This document shows positions 48,814 through 57,536 of a stretch of 64,000 nt of DNA, one piece after another. The stretch's first letter is position 1; each line of letters starts with the position of its first letter. The stretch spans positions 217,795 through 281,794 of the forward strand of contig CAJNDS010002456.1 in NCBI GenBank assembly GCA_905221605.1, written 5' to 3'. The notes beneath the pieces were generated by a model, which saw nothing but the letters and a program-made list of their open reading frames with translations, searched no databases and was not told the origin of the DNA. The DNA comes from Symbiodinium natans. Lineage: Eukaryota; Sar; Dinophyceae; Suessiales; Symbiodiniaceae. The translations under genes and the position numbers were made by a program.

Positions 48814-48874
48814 TTGATCTTGATGGCGTACTTGTTCAAGTTGTTCAACCTGTGCAGTAATAAAGGGGGAGGAT

Positions 48875-49081
48875 TTGGGTAGACTCGTAGTCGTAGACCT
48901 CTTGCCGCAGGCACTGTTGAATGCCTCAGTGCTGTCTGGGAGGTGTGATCATGAGCCAGACGGGGTCACCGAGCTTCTACACAGCATCCCCTGTTGTTTG
49001 TCTCACTTGCTTCTCGCTGCGGTCGGTCCAAATGCAGGGACCATTCGGATCAAGCAGACAGTTGATGACGGGTGGTGGTAA
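48875..49081 (+). CDS. Candidate 68-codon exon
   Basis: Reads RLVVVDLLPQALLNASVLSG, CDHEPDGVTELLHSIPCCLS, HLLLAAVGPNAGTIRIKQTV, ending DDGWW. Strongly protein-like, with helices and a beta-type end. No ATG at the edge. Confidence 0.5.
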   Translation: MGRLVVVDLLPQALLNASVLSGRCDHEPDGVTELLHSIPCCLSHLLLAAVGPNAGTIRIKQTVDDGWW

Positions 49082-49222
49082 ACGAACGTCCCGTTGACTG
49101 CAGGTACATGATGATGCATGATGTATGTACTCAGGCGACTGCTGAGCAAGGGTGCAGACGTGTAGTTAAACTCTGTAGTTAAATTCTGTCAACAGTAAGT
49201 TTTCAGTTGCCATCGGCCGATC

Positions 49223-49441
49223 ATGGGATGTGCAGCCAGCGTTTCTGAAGGCCATACATATGCCCTTTGCACACTCTCAGCGCAGCCTCGAGTAGAGCTG
49301 GTAGACACCGCGCAACGCTTTCGCATCGAGCTAGGCTCTGAATGTTTCGCTTCAGGAACTGCTGGGCCCAAGCTTTCTGGACACCATCTATTGAAAGATG
49401 CTGGCTCCGATTTTCGAAGGAGCCTTACACTGCGTGCTTGA
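49223..49441 (+). CDS. Candidate 72-aa protein with N-myristoylation-type start
   Basis: ATG to TGA: MGCAASVSEGHTYALCTLSA, then PRVELVDTAQRFRIELGSEC. M-G-C-x-x-S is the classic signal for N-myristoylation plus palmitoylation, which anchors proteins to membranes. May be a complete small protein or the first exon of a kinase or calcium-binding protein. The AG in CGCTTCAG at 49353 lies inside the frame. Confidence 0.48.
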   Translation: MGCAASVSEGHTYALCTLSAQPRVELVDTAQRFRIELGSECFASGTAGPKLSGHHLLKDAGSDFRRSLTLRA

Positions 49442-49679
49442 GGGGGCAACCTTCCCAACAGCAAATCTGCTGCCAGCATCAGACTCGCTATTTAAGGGGT
49501 CAGTGGGCAAAGCAAGAAAACTTCATTTAATATTGGTTTTAGTGTCCCCTTGATCCTGTGTTGTGCAATTTGAGGGTCCAAAGCTGGGATTTGAGGAACT
49601 TTAAAAACAATGGGCCAGCTGGATTTTGGGAACCTCAAAAACAAACACACCAAGATGCATTTTCAAAGCCCAAAAACTG

Positions 49680-52310
49680 GATGTTGGCAAGTTCTTTCAA
49701 GCATTAAGGCCATAAGATGCCCATGGGCCAGCTGAGGTCCGGGAATTTACAATGCATGCCAGAACGCGTTGGAAGCTAAAAAAACAATGGATTTCGGCAG
49801 GTTCTTTCAAGAATTCAGGCTGGAAGATGCAAGAATTCAGGCTGCAAGATGCAAGAATTCAGGCTGTCAGATGCCCATGGGCCCATGTGCCAGCTGGGGT
49901 TCGGGAACTCAATATATACACACCAAATGCATTTTTGCAAAGCTCAACAACAAGGATCTCAAGAATTGCGTAAGATGCCCATGGGCCAGCTGAGGTCTGA
50001 GAACTTACGACACATGCCAAAACGCATTTTGCGCAGCTCAAAAAGTTGATTTTGGCAGGCTCTTTCAAGAATTCAGGCTGTAAGATAACTCAAAATACAC
50101 ACCAAAATGCATTTTGCAAAGCTCAACAGCAATGATTTTGGCAGGTTCTTTCAAGAATTGCGGCCGTAAGATGCCCATGTGCCAGCCGGGGTCCAGGAAC
50201 TCAAAATACATGCGACAACGCATTTTTCGCAGCTCAAACAATCGATTTTGGGCTCTTTCAAGAATTGAGGCTGTAAGATGCCCATGGGCCAGCTGAGGTT
50301 CGGGCTCCAAAAGACATGCCAAAACGCATTTTTCGAAGCTCAAAAAATCGATTTTGGGCAGGCTTTTTCAAGAATTGAGTCCGTAAGATGCCCATGTGCC
50401 AACCGGAAACCAGTAACTCGGAAATACATGCCAAATCGATTGTTCGCAGGTCGAAAAATCGATTTTGGCAGGTCTTTGCAAGAATTGAGGCCGTAAGTTG
50501 CCCATGTGAAAAGTGCAAACCGGTAACTCGGAAATACGTGCCAAAATCGATTTTTCGCAGGCCGAAAAATCGATTTTGGCAGGTTTATCAAGAATTGAGT
50601 CCGTAAGATGCCCATGTGCCAACCGGAAACCGGTAACTCAGAAATACGTGCCAAAATCGATCTTTCGCAGGCCGAAAAATCGATGTTGGCAGGTTTTTGC
50701 AAGAATTGAGGCCGTAAAAGGCCCATGTGCCAACCGCAAACCGGCAACTCAGAAAGACGTGCCGAAATCAATTTTTCGCAGGCCGAAAAATCGATTTTGG
50801 CACGGTTTTTTACGTTTGGCGCTTGGTTGGGGTTGGGGCTCAAGTCGGCCCCCGCGGACAACAAAAGTCGATATTTGGGGTTCCAAATTCCCAACCCCAA
50901 TTATCCCCAATCCCGGGCGGGATTGGGGATAATTGGGGTTCCCAACCCCCAACCCCCATTATCAACTCAATTGCCTTGGCCTCTTCGCGAAGAGCCGAAA
51001 GCAACTGAGTTGATAATGGGGGTTGGGGGTTGGGAACCCCAATTATCCCCAATCCCGCCCGGGATTGGGGATAATTGGGGTTGGGAATTTGGAACCCCAA
51101 ATATCGACTTTTGTTGTCCGCGGGGGCCGACTTGAGCCCCAAACCCAGCCAAGCGCCAAACCCAAAAAACCTTGCCAAAATCGATTTTTCGGCCTGCGAA
51201 AAATCGATTTCGGCACGTCTTTCTGAGTTGCCGGTTTGCGGTTGGCAGATGGGCTTCTTACAGCCTCAATTCTTGCAAAAACCTGCCAAAATCGATTTTT
51301 CGGCCTGTGAAAAAACGATTTTGGCATGTATTTCTGGTATTTCTGAGTTACCGGTTTGCGCTTGGCACACGGACAACTTACGGCCTCAATTCTTGCAAAA
51401 ACCTGCCAAAATAGATTTTTCGGTCTCAAAAAATGGATTCTTTCAAGAATTGTGGCCGTAAGCTGCCCACAGGCCAGCTGAGGTCCGGGGGCTCAAAATA
51501 CATGCCAAAATGTCATTTTTCGAAGCTGAAAAAATGGATTTTGGCCGGCTCTTTCAAGAATTGAGGCCGTAAGATGCCCATGTGCCAGCTGGGAACTTAA
51601 AATGCATGCCAAACGGTATTTTTCGCAAACACACAAAATGGATTTTGGTAGGTTCTTTCAAGAATTGAGGCTGTAAGATGGCCATGTGCCAGCTGGGGTC
51701 CGGGAACTTCATGTGCCAGCTGGGGTCCCGGAACTTAAAATACGTGCGCAAAATGCATTTGTCTCAGTTCAAAAAACGATTTTTGGCAGGTTGTTGGCAA
51801 AGTTCGGCCCTGGGATGGGGGATCAAGTCGGTAACCAGCCCAAATCCATTGTTTGAGCTTTGAAAAGTGCATTTTGGTGTGTGTTTTCTGAAGTTCCCGA
51901 ACCCCAGCTGGCCCACGCGGCTTCACTGTTTTGTGAAAATAACACCGAAATCATCAAGTTGGTCACCGTGCCGTGGACAAAACTAGTTGATTGGGGTTCC
52001 TGGTCCTTCCTAACCCCAATCATCCGATTGGGGATAATTGGGGTTGGACTTGATCTCCAAGCTCTTAAAAACCGCGGGGGGGGGGGGGGGGGGGTTAGGG
52101 GAGTTGTTTTTACAAAAGAATGGAAGCCGCATGGGCCAGCTGGGGTTCGGGAACTCAAAGAAACACACCAAAATGCATCTTCACAGCTCAACAAATGGAT
52201 TTTGGCAGGTTCTTTGAAGAATTGAGGCCGTAAAATGCCCATGGGCCAGCTGGGGTCCGGTAATTCAACATACATGCCAAGATCGGATTTTTGCGGGTAT
52301 GTTCAACATT
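49680..52310. repeat. About 110-bp satellite array
   Basis: Units contain GGATTTTGGCAGGTTCTTTC, AAGAATTGAGGCCGTAAGAT, GCCCATGTGCCAGCTGGGGT and AAAATACATGCCAAAATGCA. GCCCATG markers fall at about 49978, 50170, 50280, 50388, 50499, 50611, 50720 and, after the palindrome, 51576, 51681, 52237. Orientation flips inside 50988-51424. Non-repeat insert at about 51800-52130 with G19 (52076-52094). Confidence 0.93.
50560..51424. repeat. Near-perfect palindrome of about 865 bp
   Basis: Centre CTCTTCGCGAAGAG (50981-50994). Arms match with a constant coordinate sum of 101975 (for example CCGCGG 50852-50857 with 51118-51123; GCCGAAAAATCG at 50782 with the complement ending 51193) out to about 50641/51334. 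There a 9-bp duplication in the right arm shifts the sum to 101984. No other indel. Each arm also carries a smaller dyad of CCCCAATTATCCCCAATC type. Confidence 0.95.
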
Positions 52311-52352
52311 TCAGGCTGTCGGGAGGCCAATCTTGTTTGACTCAGATCGTTG

Positions 52353-52586
52353 TTAGCCCAATTGCAAAAATGGGGCCATCGAGCTTTGTTGCCTAAAGGT
52401 TTCGCGCTCCAGTTCTGGCTCCTTCTCATTCGAGCTATGAAGTTTTTTAAAAAGTGGTAAGTAGCAAGTCTGAGCATCTGCTACTCCTGTGCTGAAGCTC
52501 AGTCTCACAGTCGCAAGTGCTGAGAGCCATGTCATCGATTCAACTCCTTCCTGGGAGGGTGGTTCCCAGCCCTGTCGACTGCGCAC
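52353..52586 (-). CDS. Candidate 77-codon exon
   Basis: Minus: MTWLSALATVRLSFSTGVAD, AQTCYLPLFKKLHSSNEKEP, ELERETFRQQSSMAPFLQL. Met 18 could be a start. Good composition with a charged C-terminus. Another minus frame (52265-52477) overlaps. Confidence 0.45.
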   Translation of the reverse strand: MRSRQGWEPPSQEGVESMTWLSALATVRLSFSTGVADAQTCYLPLFKKLHSSNEKEPELERETFRQQSSMAPFLQLG

Positions 52587-52674
52587 CTCACATCAAGCAG
52601 CCCGGGTCCCAAGCTCTCCACTATGCGCTCGGGCATGGGGGGATATGTGGCTGTGGGACATGTGAAGGACATCC

Positions 52675-53034
52675 GTGCGAAGGCGCCTCGAAAGGGCAGA
52701 AGTGCAGGTAGACAACATCCATGCCAGCGTCTCCCACCAAAGGCCAACTGCACGGCAGCGGCGGGTGCAGGTGCCCCGTCCAGAGCCGGTGTTTATGTTG
52801 TGTGGTTTTTTGTTCGTATTCTGGCAGTTCGGCTCATGTTGTGGTACTAGTACTACCGTTTCCCAGAGCTGCTCCCACAGGATGACTAGCTGGAGACTGT
52901 GCATCTGCATATGCTGCATATGCTGCATATGCTGCATATGCTGCATATGCTGCATATGCTGCATATGCTGCATATGTACTTACATGCTTCCTTTATTTTC
53001 AACTGTGCCTCAAGTGCACGACAAGAGACAGTGA
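52675..53034 (+). CDS. Candidate ORF running into a 9-bp repeat
   Basis: Left part reads AEVQVDNIHASVSHQRPTAR, VQVPRPEPVFMLCGFLFVFW; then it crosses (CATATGCTG)n at 52906-52976, giving Ile-Cys-Cys repeats. The exon probably ends before the repeat. Confidence 0.32.
   Translation: MRRRLERAEVQVDNIHASVSHQRPTARQRRVQVPRPEPVFMLCGFLFVFWQFGSCCGTSTTVSQSCSHRMTSWRLCICICCICCICCICCICCICCICCICTYMLPLFSTVPQVHDKRQ
52906..52976. repeat. (CATATGCTG)n, about 8 units
   Basis: Perfect 9-bp units, each with an NdeI-type CATATG dyad. Confidence 0.98.
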
Positions 53035-53179
53035 CAAGAGAGGCCAAACCCCGGGCGTTGCAGTTGCCGAGTCGTCGAGATACTCCTCATGTGCTGGCCT
53101 CTGGGGGCCTCTGACAAGAGAGCACAAACTTGAGAAGGCCGCCGGAAGTGTGCTCTCAAAGCTCTGATGCAACCTCAGG

Positions 53180-53476
53180 ATGGAAGGTATACTTCAGACA
53201 CAGCAGCATAGCACAGCAAAGCGTATGCGCAGCATGTACTCTCAGAGCATCACCCAGGTCCAAGCAATCCCGAGTCATGTTACGGACGAAAGCACGAAGG
53301 CCCGCGTGGATCCAGGGAAGCCCACAGCTCGTCATAGCAGGTGTGCACAGCACGAAGGCGTTTTGAAACATCATTCAGCGCCCCTTGCACATGCTTGCTC
53401 CCCATCTGGCTTGCTGGAAGTACGTGCAGTGCATGGCGTATTCGATGCGACACATCGCCTGTTCACCACAGGGTGA
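53180..53476 (+). CDS. Candidate 98-aa protein
   Basis: ATG to TGA complete: MEGILQTQQHSTAKRMRSMY, SQSITQVQAIPSHVTDESTK, LLEVRAVHGVFDATHRLFTT. Good composition. Minus 53156-53374 (72 codons, with GLRAFVRNMTRDCLDLGDAL) and another plus frame (53130-53366) are alternatives. Confidence 0.42.
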   Translation: MEGILQTQQHSTAKRMRSMYSQSITQVQAIPSHVTDESTKARVDPGKPTARHSRCAQHEGVLKHHSAPLAHACSPSGLLEVRAVHGVFDATHRLFTTG

Positions 53477-53652
53477 CGTAGCCTACGGCAGCTTGCAGGC
53501 AGGGATCCGTCTCGGCGTGCTTGGAGCACTCCACTAACGACTTGAATCTCAGAAGTCCACCACGAGCACGCTTGAAGTGCTCTTAGAAGCTGTGATCTAA
53601 GAGAGGGGGTGGGGGGGGGGGCATTCCCCGAACAAGACGTTTAAGACTCATC

Positions 53653-53742
53653 ATGCCTACAACAATGGCACCGCCTGTGATGCCGCAGGCAAGTGGGTCT
53701 TCATCTTGCGTCCAGCAGGACCCCACAGAAAGAGGCGGTTGA
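53653..53742 (+). CDS. Candidate short first exon
   Basis: ATG to TGA, 29 codons: MPTTMAPPVMPQASGSSSCV, QQDPTERGG. A GTTGAA at the end is a weak donor. It may join 53790. Confidence 0.35.
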   Translation: MPTTMAPPVMPQASGSSSCVQQDPTERGG

Positions 53743-53789
53743 AGGATCAACCAGGATCAAGCCTCAGAGCAGATGTTGGGACCTGACAG

Positions 53790-53960
53790 GAGCTCCCCGG
53801 ATTTGAGAACGTGGTTGAGCTGGAGGACTCCCTCCTGCAAAGTTGGAACTCTTGGACCAGCCCTCGCATGAGGGACTACGCAGGCCGGGGGCCTAGGGAA
53901 AGCAATCGAGCACTAAGGCCAGGGACCACGTGGGACGGTGTCACCAGGGTCCGGCCATAA
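53790..53960 (+). CDS. Candidate 56-codon C-terminal exon
   Basis: Follows CCTGACAG|GAG (AG|G) in phase 0 and is open to TAA: ELPGFENVVELEDSLLQSWN, SWTSPRMRDYAGRGPRESNR, ending DGVTRVRP. Very protein-like. No family recognised. Confidence 0.5.
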   Translation, partial: ELPGFENVVELEDSLLQSWNSWTSPRMRDYAGRGPRESNRALRPGTTWDGVTRVRP

Positions 53961-54152
53961 AATGTTCAGCAATTGAGCTGTCAAACACCCAAGCAGATGG
54001 TTGAACTGACCACTTCTTTGCGACAAGGAAGGTATGTCTTGGTCCAAAGAAGATGTCACTGACAGCTCTAGTTTATGAGTAGCTTGCGGACAGGCAGGCA
54101 CTGTGACACTGTGATCGTCTGGCAACTGGTGCAGTTGGAAACTGTGAGGCAA
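53913..54152 (-). CDS. Candidate 79-codon exon, minus
   Basis: Minus: ATHKLELSVTSSLDQDIPSL, SQRSGQFNHLLGCLTAQLLN, ILWPDPGD. Downstream of and overlapping the 54068-54403 ORF in another frame; it may be its next exon. Overlaps the plus exon 53790-53960 at its end. Confidence 0.4.
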   Translation of the reverse strand: MPHSFQLHQLPDDHSVTVPACPQATHKLELSVTSSLDQDIPSLSQRSGQFNHLLGCLTAQLLNILWPDPGDTVPRGPWP

Positions 54153-54403
54153 GCCAATTCCATCACCTCCAGATCGACATCTTCACTCCAGGCAGGTTGA
54201 CTATAGTCATCACTATTCCATCTGATCTCGCCTTCGCGTGCTTGGACCCAGCATACCCCCAGCCATCGCATGAGCTTCGCAGTCTCCAGAGGCACGTTGC
54301 TCGAATGGACCAGCTGCAAAAGGACTTCAGGGCATTTGGGAAAGATAGCGCATGAACACAGGCAACCATCGCTTCCGTGTGAAGTGGGTTCATGATGGTA
54401 CAT
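54068..54403 (-). CDS. Candidate 111-aa protein, strong composition
   Basis: ATG (context ACCATG) to TAG on minus: MYHHEPTSHGSDGCLCSCAI, KCPEVLLQLVHSSNVPLETA, KLMRWLGVCWVQAREGEIRW, SEDVDLEVMELACLTVSNCT. Reads like a folded, Cys-rich soluble domain with amphipathic helices. One of the most credible ORFs here. Not recognised. Confidence 0.58.
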   Translation of the reverse strand: MYHHEPTSHGSDGCLCSCAIFPKCPEVLLQLVHSSNVPLETAKLMRWLGVCWVQAREGEIRWNSDDYSQPAWSEDVDLEVMELACLTVSNCTSCQTITVSQCLPVRKLLIN

Positions 54404-54507
54404 GGCATCCTTACTTGTGTTAGTATATCATTACGCCAATCATATTATATCATTATATCACTATACCATCATATGGGTTTAATGTGCTTCATGCTGATTC
54501 TGTTCAG

Positions 54508-54684
54508 GTTTTCGGCCCCAGGGTTGCTGTGGTTGCTCTAATCAGTCCTTTGCTACTGAAGTTGAACATGGCAACGTGTGGCGTTGGGTTGCGAGAAGTT
54601 CGCAAGGACGTGGAGCACGCTCACACCGCCTTCGAGGAGGCCATGTGGCCCCTGTGTAGTGTACGTGACGTAGCCACCATTTGA
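54508..54684 (+). CDS. Candidate exon with hydrophobic helix
   Basis: Acceptor CTGTTCAG|GTT; reads VFGPRVAVVALISPLLLKLN, MATCGVGLREVRKDVEHAHT, AFEEAMWPLCS. A good donor GTACGT lies at 54661; otherwise open to TGA 54684. Probably part of a membrane-associated protein. Confidence 0.48.
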   Translation, partial: VFGPRVAVVALISPLLLKLNMATCGVGLREVRKDVEHAHTAFEEAMWPLCSVRDVATI

Positions 54685-54899
54685 ACAGCCGAAGGGTTAG
54701 GTTTCTATCTCTAGAGGTGGGGGGCCATTTACCACCCCGGACAAAGGAACGGAATGGAACGAACTTATTCATCTGGAATCTGGAACTTATTCATCTTTGT
54801 CTCGCTGGCTGTGTGGTTGCACAGCTGGGTTAAGAACAGTTCAAAAGCTCAGTGAAGGCACTTTCCAAGACGGTCTAGAAACTCGTAGTGACGATCAGC

Positions 54900-55287
54900 G
54901 CGGCGGCGCCGCGTGAGTTTAAGGAACAAGAAATGATGGGATCGCCGCACTTGACCTTTGGACCTCGGAGGCTCCCCTGGTTCCCAGTGGCTGAAGTATG
55001 TATTTGCTTAGCGAACATGCGTAGGAACCTCCATGTCGGGCCCTGTCACGAGAATGAGAGCGGATTATAGCCGGTTCATCCGTAAGAACCAACTGGTGAT
55101 GGACCTCAGGCGCGCCGAAGCTCGAAGTTGGAGAACTGTTTCTTAAACCCACGACTCCTCTGGAAATTGTTTGAATGCTCGCATCCTTTCGCTCTGTGAC
55201 CCTTAGCTCATGGTGGCGACAGCCTAGGAGCTTCACAAGAAGCTAGAGTCATTGCATGGCTCTTTGAGTAGGGTTTAAAGGTACGCC
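54900..55287. other. No secure gene
   Basis: Short frames on both strands: plus 54888-55070, minus 54919-55236 (RKDASIQTISRGVVGLRNSS). No clear signals. Confidence 0.3.
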
Positions 55288-55959
55288 GTGCTCGCAGCAG
55301 CGCTCAGCACTTCAACGCCTGCTCCCACACAGCGCCAAGACTCCCTCCACACCCGTGGCCGCGCACGCGCACGCACGCACACGCGCACGCACGCACACGC
55401 GCACGCACGCACACGCGCACGCACGCACACGCGCACGCACGCACACGCGCACGCACGCACACGCGCACACCCGAATCCTTCCGTGCATCCGCGCGCCCTT
55501 ATGCGCGTGTGTTTCCATCTAGTTTGGAGGTTGTCCGACTCCGTCGCGGCTCTGAAGAATCTGATGATGACTCAGATGCTGTGGCATGGCGAAATAAGGA
55601 GGGTATTTAAACGTGCAGGTGCATTTAGCAGCCTCTGCTCGATTTTGGGGTTTGGCATTGCCAGTGTTGTGAGGCGCAAGGTGTTGGAGACTGGGGCTTT
55701 GGTACACGAATCCCCCCACACGAAACTTACGAAACCTCCCCGAAGTTCGAGGTCAGATTGGGTCAAGCGCCTGACCACCTGTGCAACGCAGAGAGGGAGT
55801 TGCTTTGAGGTGCCCAGCTTTCTTCATGTCCTGAAGAGCACAACCTTGGGGAGCTACTTGCACTCTAGAGCATTTAGCTCTATGTTGACATCTCGGCGTG
55901 GCGAAAGAGCGCGGAAGCTTCTTTCCATCAATGTTTTGTCGCAGGCCATCCTCAACTGA
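55288..55959 (+). CDS. Candidate ORF of 223 codons with repeat at N-side
   Basis: The first 70 codons translate a 16-bp repeat (55364-55471, ACGCGCACGCACGCAC) as Arg/Thr/His/Ala. The right part is credible: WRLSDSVAALKNLMMTQMLW, FSSLCSILGFGIASVVRRKV, SFLHVLKSTTLGSYLHSRAF. Treat only 55505-55959 as possible coding. From 55960 to 56186 I see nothing. Confidence 0.38.
   Translation: MLAAALSTSTPAPTQRQDSLHTRGRARARTHTRTHAHAHARTRARTHTRTHAHAHARTRAHPNPSVHPRALMRVCFHLVWRLSDSVAALKNLMMTQMLWHGEIRRVFKRAGAFSSLCSILGFGIASVVRRKVLETGALVHESPHTKLTKPPRSSRSDWVKRLTTCATQRGSCFEVPSFLHVLKSTTLGSYLHSRAFSSMLTSRRGERARKLLSINVLSQAILN
55364..55471. repeat. 16-bp minisatellite ACGCGCACGCACGCAC
   Basis: Six to seven near-perfect units of alternating purine-pyrimidine CG/CA sequence, capable of Z-DNA. 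Confidence 0.96.
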
Positions 55960-56186
55960 CGGACCTGGCCTTCCAAGGCATTTTTTAGCAGAGTTATGCT
56001 GGGCAGAATGTTGGGCTTAAGGCGCTCAATTCATGCTGGCGTGTCATTCGCACAAGCTCATGCCGGTGCCCCAAACTTCCCAATCCCTATAGCATTGTTG
56101 GACTGCCTTGTGACACATGGTCTTTGATGGGATGGGTGCCCCAATTCCTTTGTTCTAGATGTCACGAGCAAGCTGCCTTCGGAGAT

Positions 56187-56435
56187 CTACGATAGTGGGA
56201 CAAGGCCGTTACCAGTTTCCTCAATTCGGTTGGCAGCATAAATGCTGGTCGGTAGGAATTGGTAGGAGCAGGCTTGTGCATCTTGTGTCCGCTTAAGTGA
56301 CTTAGTGTTCCAGGTGTAAGGGACGTAGCCTTCACAAAGCAGGGAGATGCCGGGAGCTGTGCTTGGCGAAGTGGCGCGAGAGATGTTTTGTGATTTTAAA
56401 TGATTGTCCGTTCCGTTCCTTTCACGACCATGCAA
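56187..56435 (-). CDS. Candidate 82-aa protein
   Basis: ATG to TAG complete on minus: MHGRERNGTDNHLKSQNISR, ATSPSTAPGISLLCEGYVPY, TWNTKSLKRTQDAQACSYQF, YAANRIEETGNGLVPLS. Convincing. Last of four consecutive minus ORFs (57536 down to 56187). Confidence 0.5.
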   Translation of the reverse strand: MHGRERNGTDNHLKSQNISRATSPSTAPGISLLCEGYVPYTWNTKSLKRTQDAQACSYQFLPTSIYAANRIEETGNGLVPLS

Positions 56436-56465
56436 GCTTCATGATTTCACGAGTTCCTGGACAGT

Positions 56466-56702
56466 TCAACCGTCGTGGCGAAGCCTTGCAACAAAACAGG
56501 CTAGAAGCAGCTTGTATATGAAGCTTGCACGTTTGTGTTTGTCTTCCGCGGGCTGTTTCCTCGCACCGCCTCCGTGACTGGCTAGGGCTGGCTCAGATTT
56601 CCCGGAGCGATATCGACAGACCACATGACATGTCAATGCGACCAGCCTACACTTGGTGCTGTTCCGATTCTTTCTGGTACATATGAAGACTATAGGTCCC
56701 AC
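56466..56702 (-). CDS. Candidate 78-codon exon
   Basis: Minus: GPIVFICTRKNRNSTKCRLV, ALTCHVVCRYRSGKSEPALA, DKHKRASFIYKLLLACFVAR. Basic and Cys-containing, no ATG at the edge. Confidence 0.45.
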   Translation of the reverse strand: MGPIVFICTRKNRNSTKCRLVALTCHVVCRYRSGKSEPALASHGGGARKQPAEDKHKRASFIYKLLLACFVARLRHDG

Positions 56703-56813
56703 TAAGCAACGGCAGAGAGTCGTTTGAGGTCGCCTGGGTTTGCACTTCAGGTTCGCAGCACGCTGTTGCGGCGTGGTGCGGACACGATTTGTTGATGGAT
56801 GGTTGGCGGGCAG

Positions 56814-57026
56814 GTGGCCCTAAAAATCCCCAACTCCGACCGGGTCTCCTTTATGATTAGAAGATTCATCTCTGATGCTCATGATTGCTGGAGCTGCGGT
56901 CGCCGTTCGGGGTCAGATGGCCAAGTTTCTCTGCTGCGCTTTCCTCCGGGTCTCTCTGCGATGGCATCCAGCCTGAGCGTGGACCACATGAGATATTTAT
57001 CATGTCGCCTTTCCTACTGTACCTAG
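56814..57026 (+). CDS. Candidate plus exon, competes with minus cluster
   Basis: GCGGGCAG|GTGGCC; reads VALKIPNSDRVSFMIRRFIS, DAHDCWSCGRRSGSDGQVSL to TAG. The minus frame over the same DNA is longer. Confidence 0.38.
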   Translation: MALKIPNSDRVSFMIRRFISDAHDCWSCGRRSGSDGQVSLLRFPPGLSAMASSLSVDHMRYLSCRLSYCT

Positions 57027-57231
57027 TGTTCCTCTTCGCAGCTGGCTGTTGACTGAGAATCAAAGTATTGGGAGCAGAACTCCCCGAAGAAGAAGGAAAT
57101 CTTGCAGGCCAACAGCCAGCAAAAGCGTGTTGCGCCATTTTGCGCCGGGTCACACATCGTGACCATCTGCTCACGACAGCATCTTCTTTTATGTGGCAGC
57201 GCTGACGCTTTTGCGAGCGATCACCTGCCAC
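56866..57231 (-). CDS. Candidate 121-codon exon
   Basis: Minus: GDRSQKRQRCHIKEDAVVSR, WSRCVTRRKMAQHAFAGCWP, YSRKGDMINISCGPRSGWMP, DPEESAAEKLGHLTPNGD. Mixed and credible. Follows 57189-57536 on the same strand. Confidence 0.44.
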   Translation of the reverse strand: MAGDRSQKRQRCHIKEDAVVSRWSRCVTRRKMAQHAFAGCWPARFPSSSGSSAPNTLILSQQPAAKRNTRYSRKGDMINISCGPRSGWMPSQRDPEESAAEKLGHLTPNGDRSSSNHEHQR

Positions 57232-57536
57232 ACCGGCATGAGGCCGTGCTCCTCGGATGCTCTAGACCTGAACTTTGCTTCGCTTATCCTTCCACATGTG
57301 TTCGACATCGAGTGAAACACAAAATAGCTGCTCCGGCATGCGTGCTGCAGTGTTCCGTGGCCAAAGGTACTACTTGATCTAAGCTTTGCCTGGCACCAGT
57401 CACTGTGCGCCAACAGCCAGCAGCAAGCAAGTGAACTGGGAACAGAGATACTGTATGACAATGTGTATTTTGGATTATTTTGGTCCCAAGGGTTACTGTT
57501 TTCGCCGACCTTTGTGGGGGAGTCGGGACTCAACAA
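57189..57536 (-). CDS. Candidate 115-codon exon
   Basis: Minus: DSPTKVGENSNPWDQNNPKY, TLSYSISVPSSLACCWLLAH, QHACRSSYFVFHSMSNTCGR, ISEAKFRSRASEEHGLMPVW. Plus 57102-57377 is a weaker alternative. Confidence 0.44.
   Translation of the reverse strand: MLSPDSPTKVGENSNPWDQNNPKYTLSYSISVPSSLACCWLLAHSDWCQAKLRSSSTFGHGTLQHACRSSYFVFHSMSNTCGRISEAKFRSRASEEHGLMPVWQVIARKSVSAAT

Noticed and set aside
49680-52310. CRISPR-like regular repeats
   Set aside because: Units are about 110 bp, tandem, diverged throughout and without unique spacers of constant length; no cas-like gene. It is a satellite.
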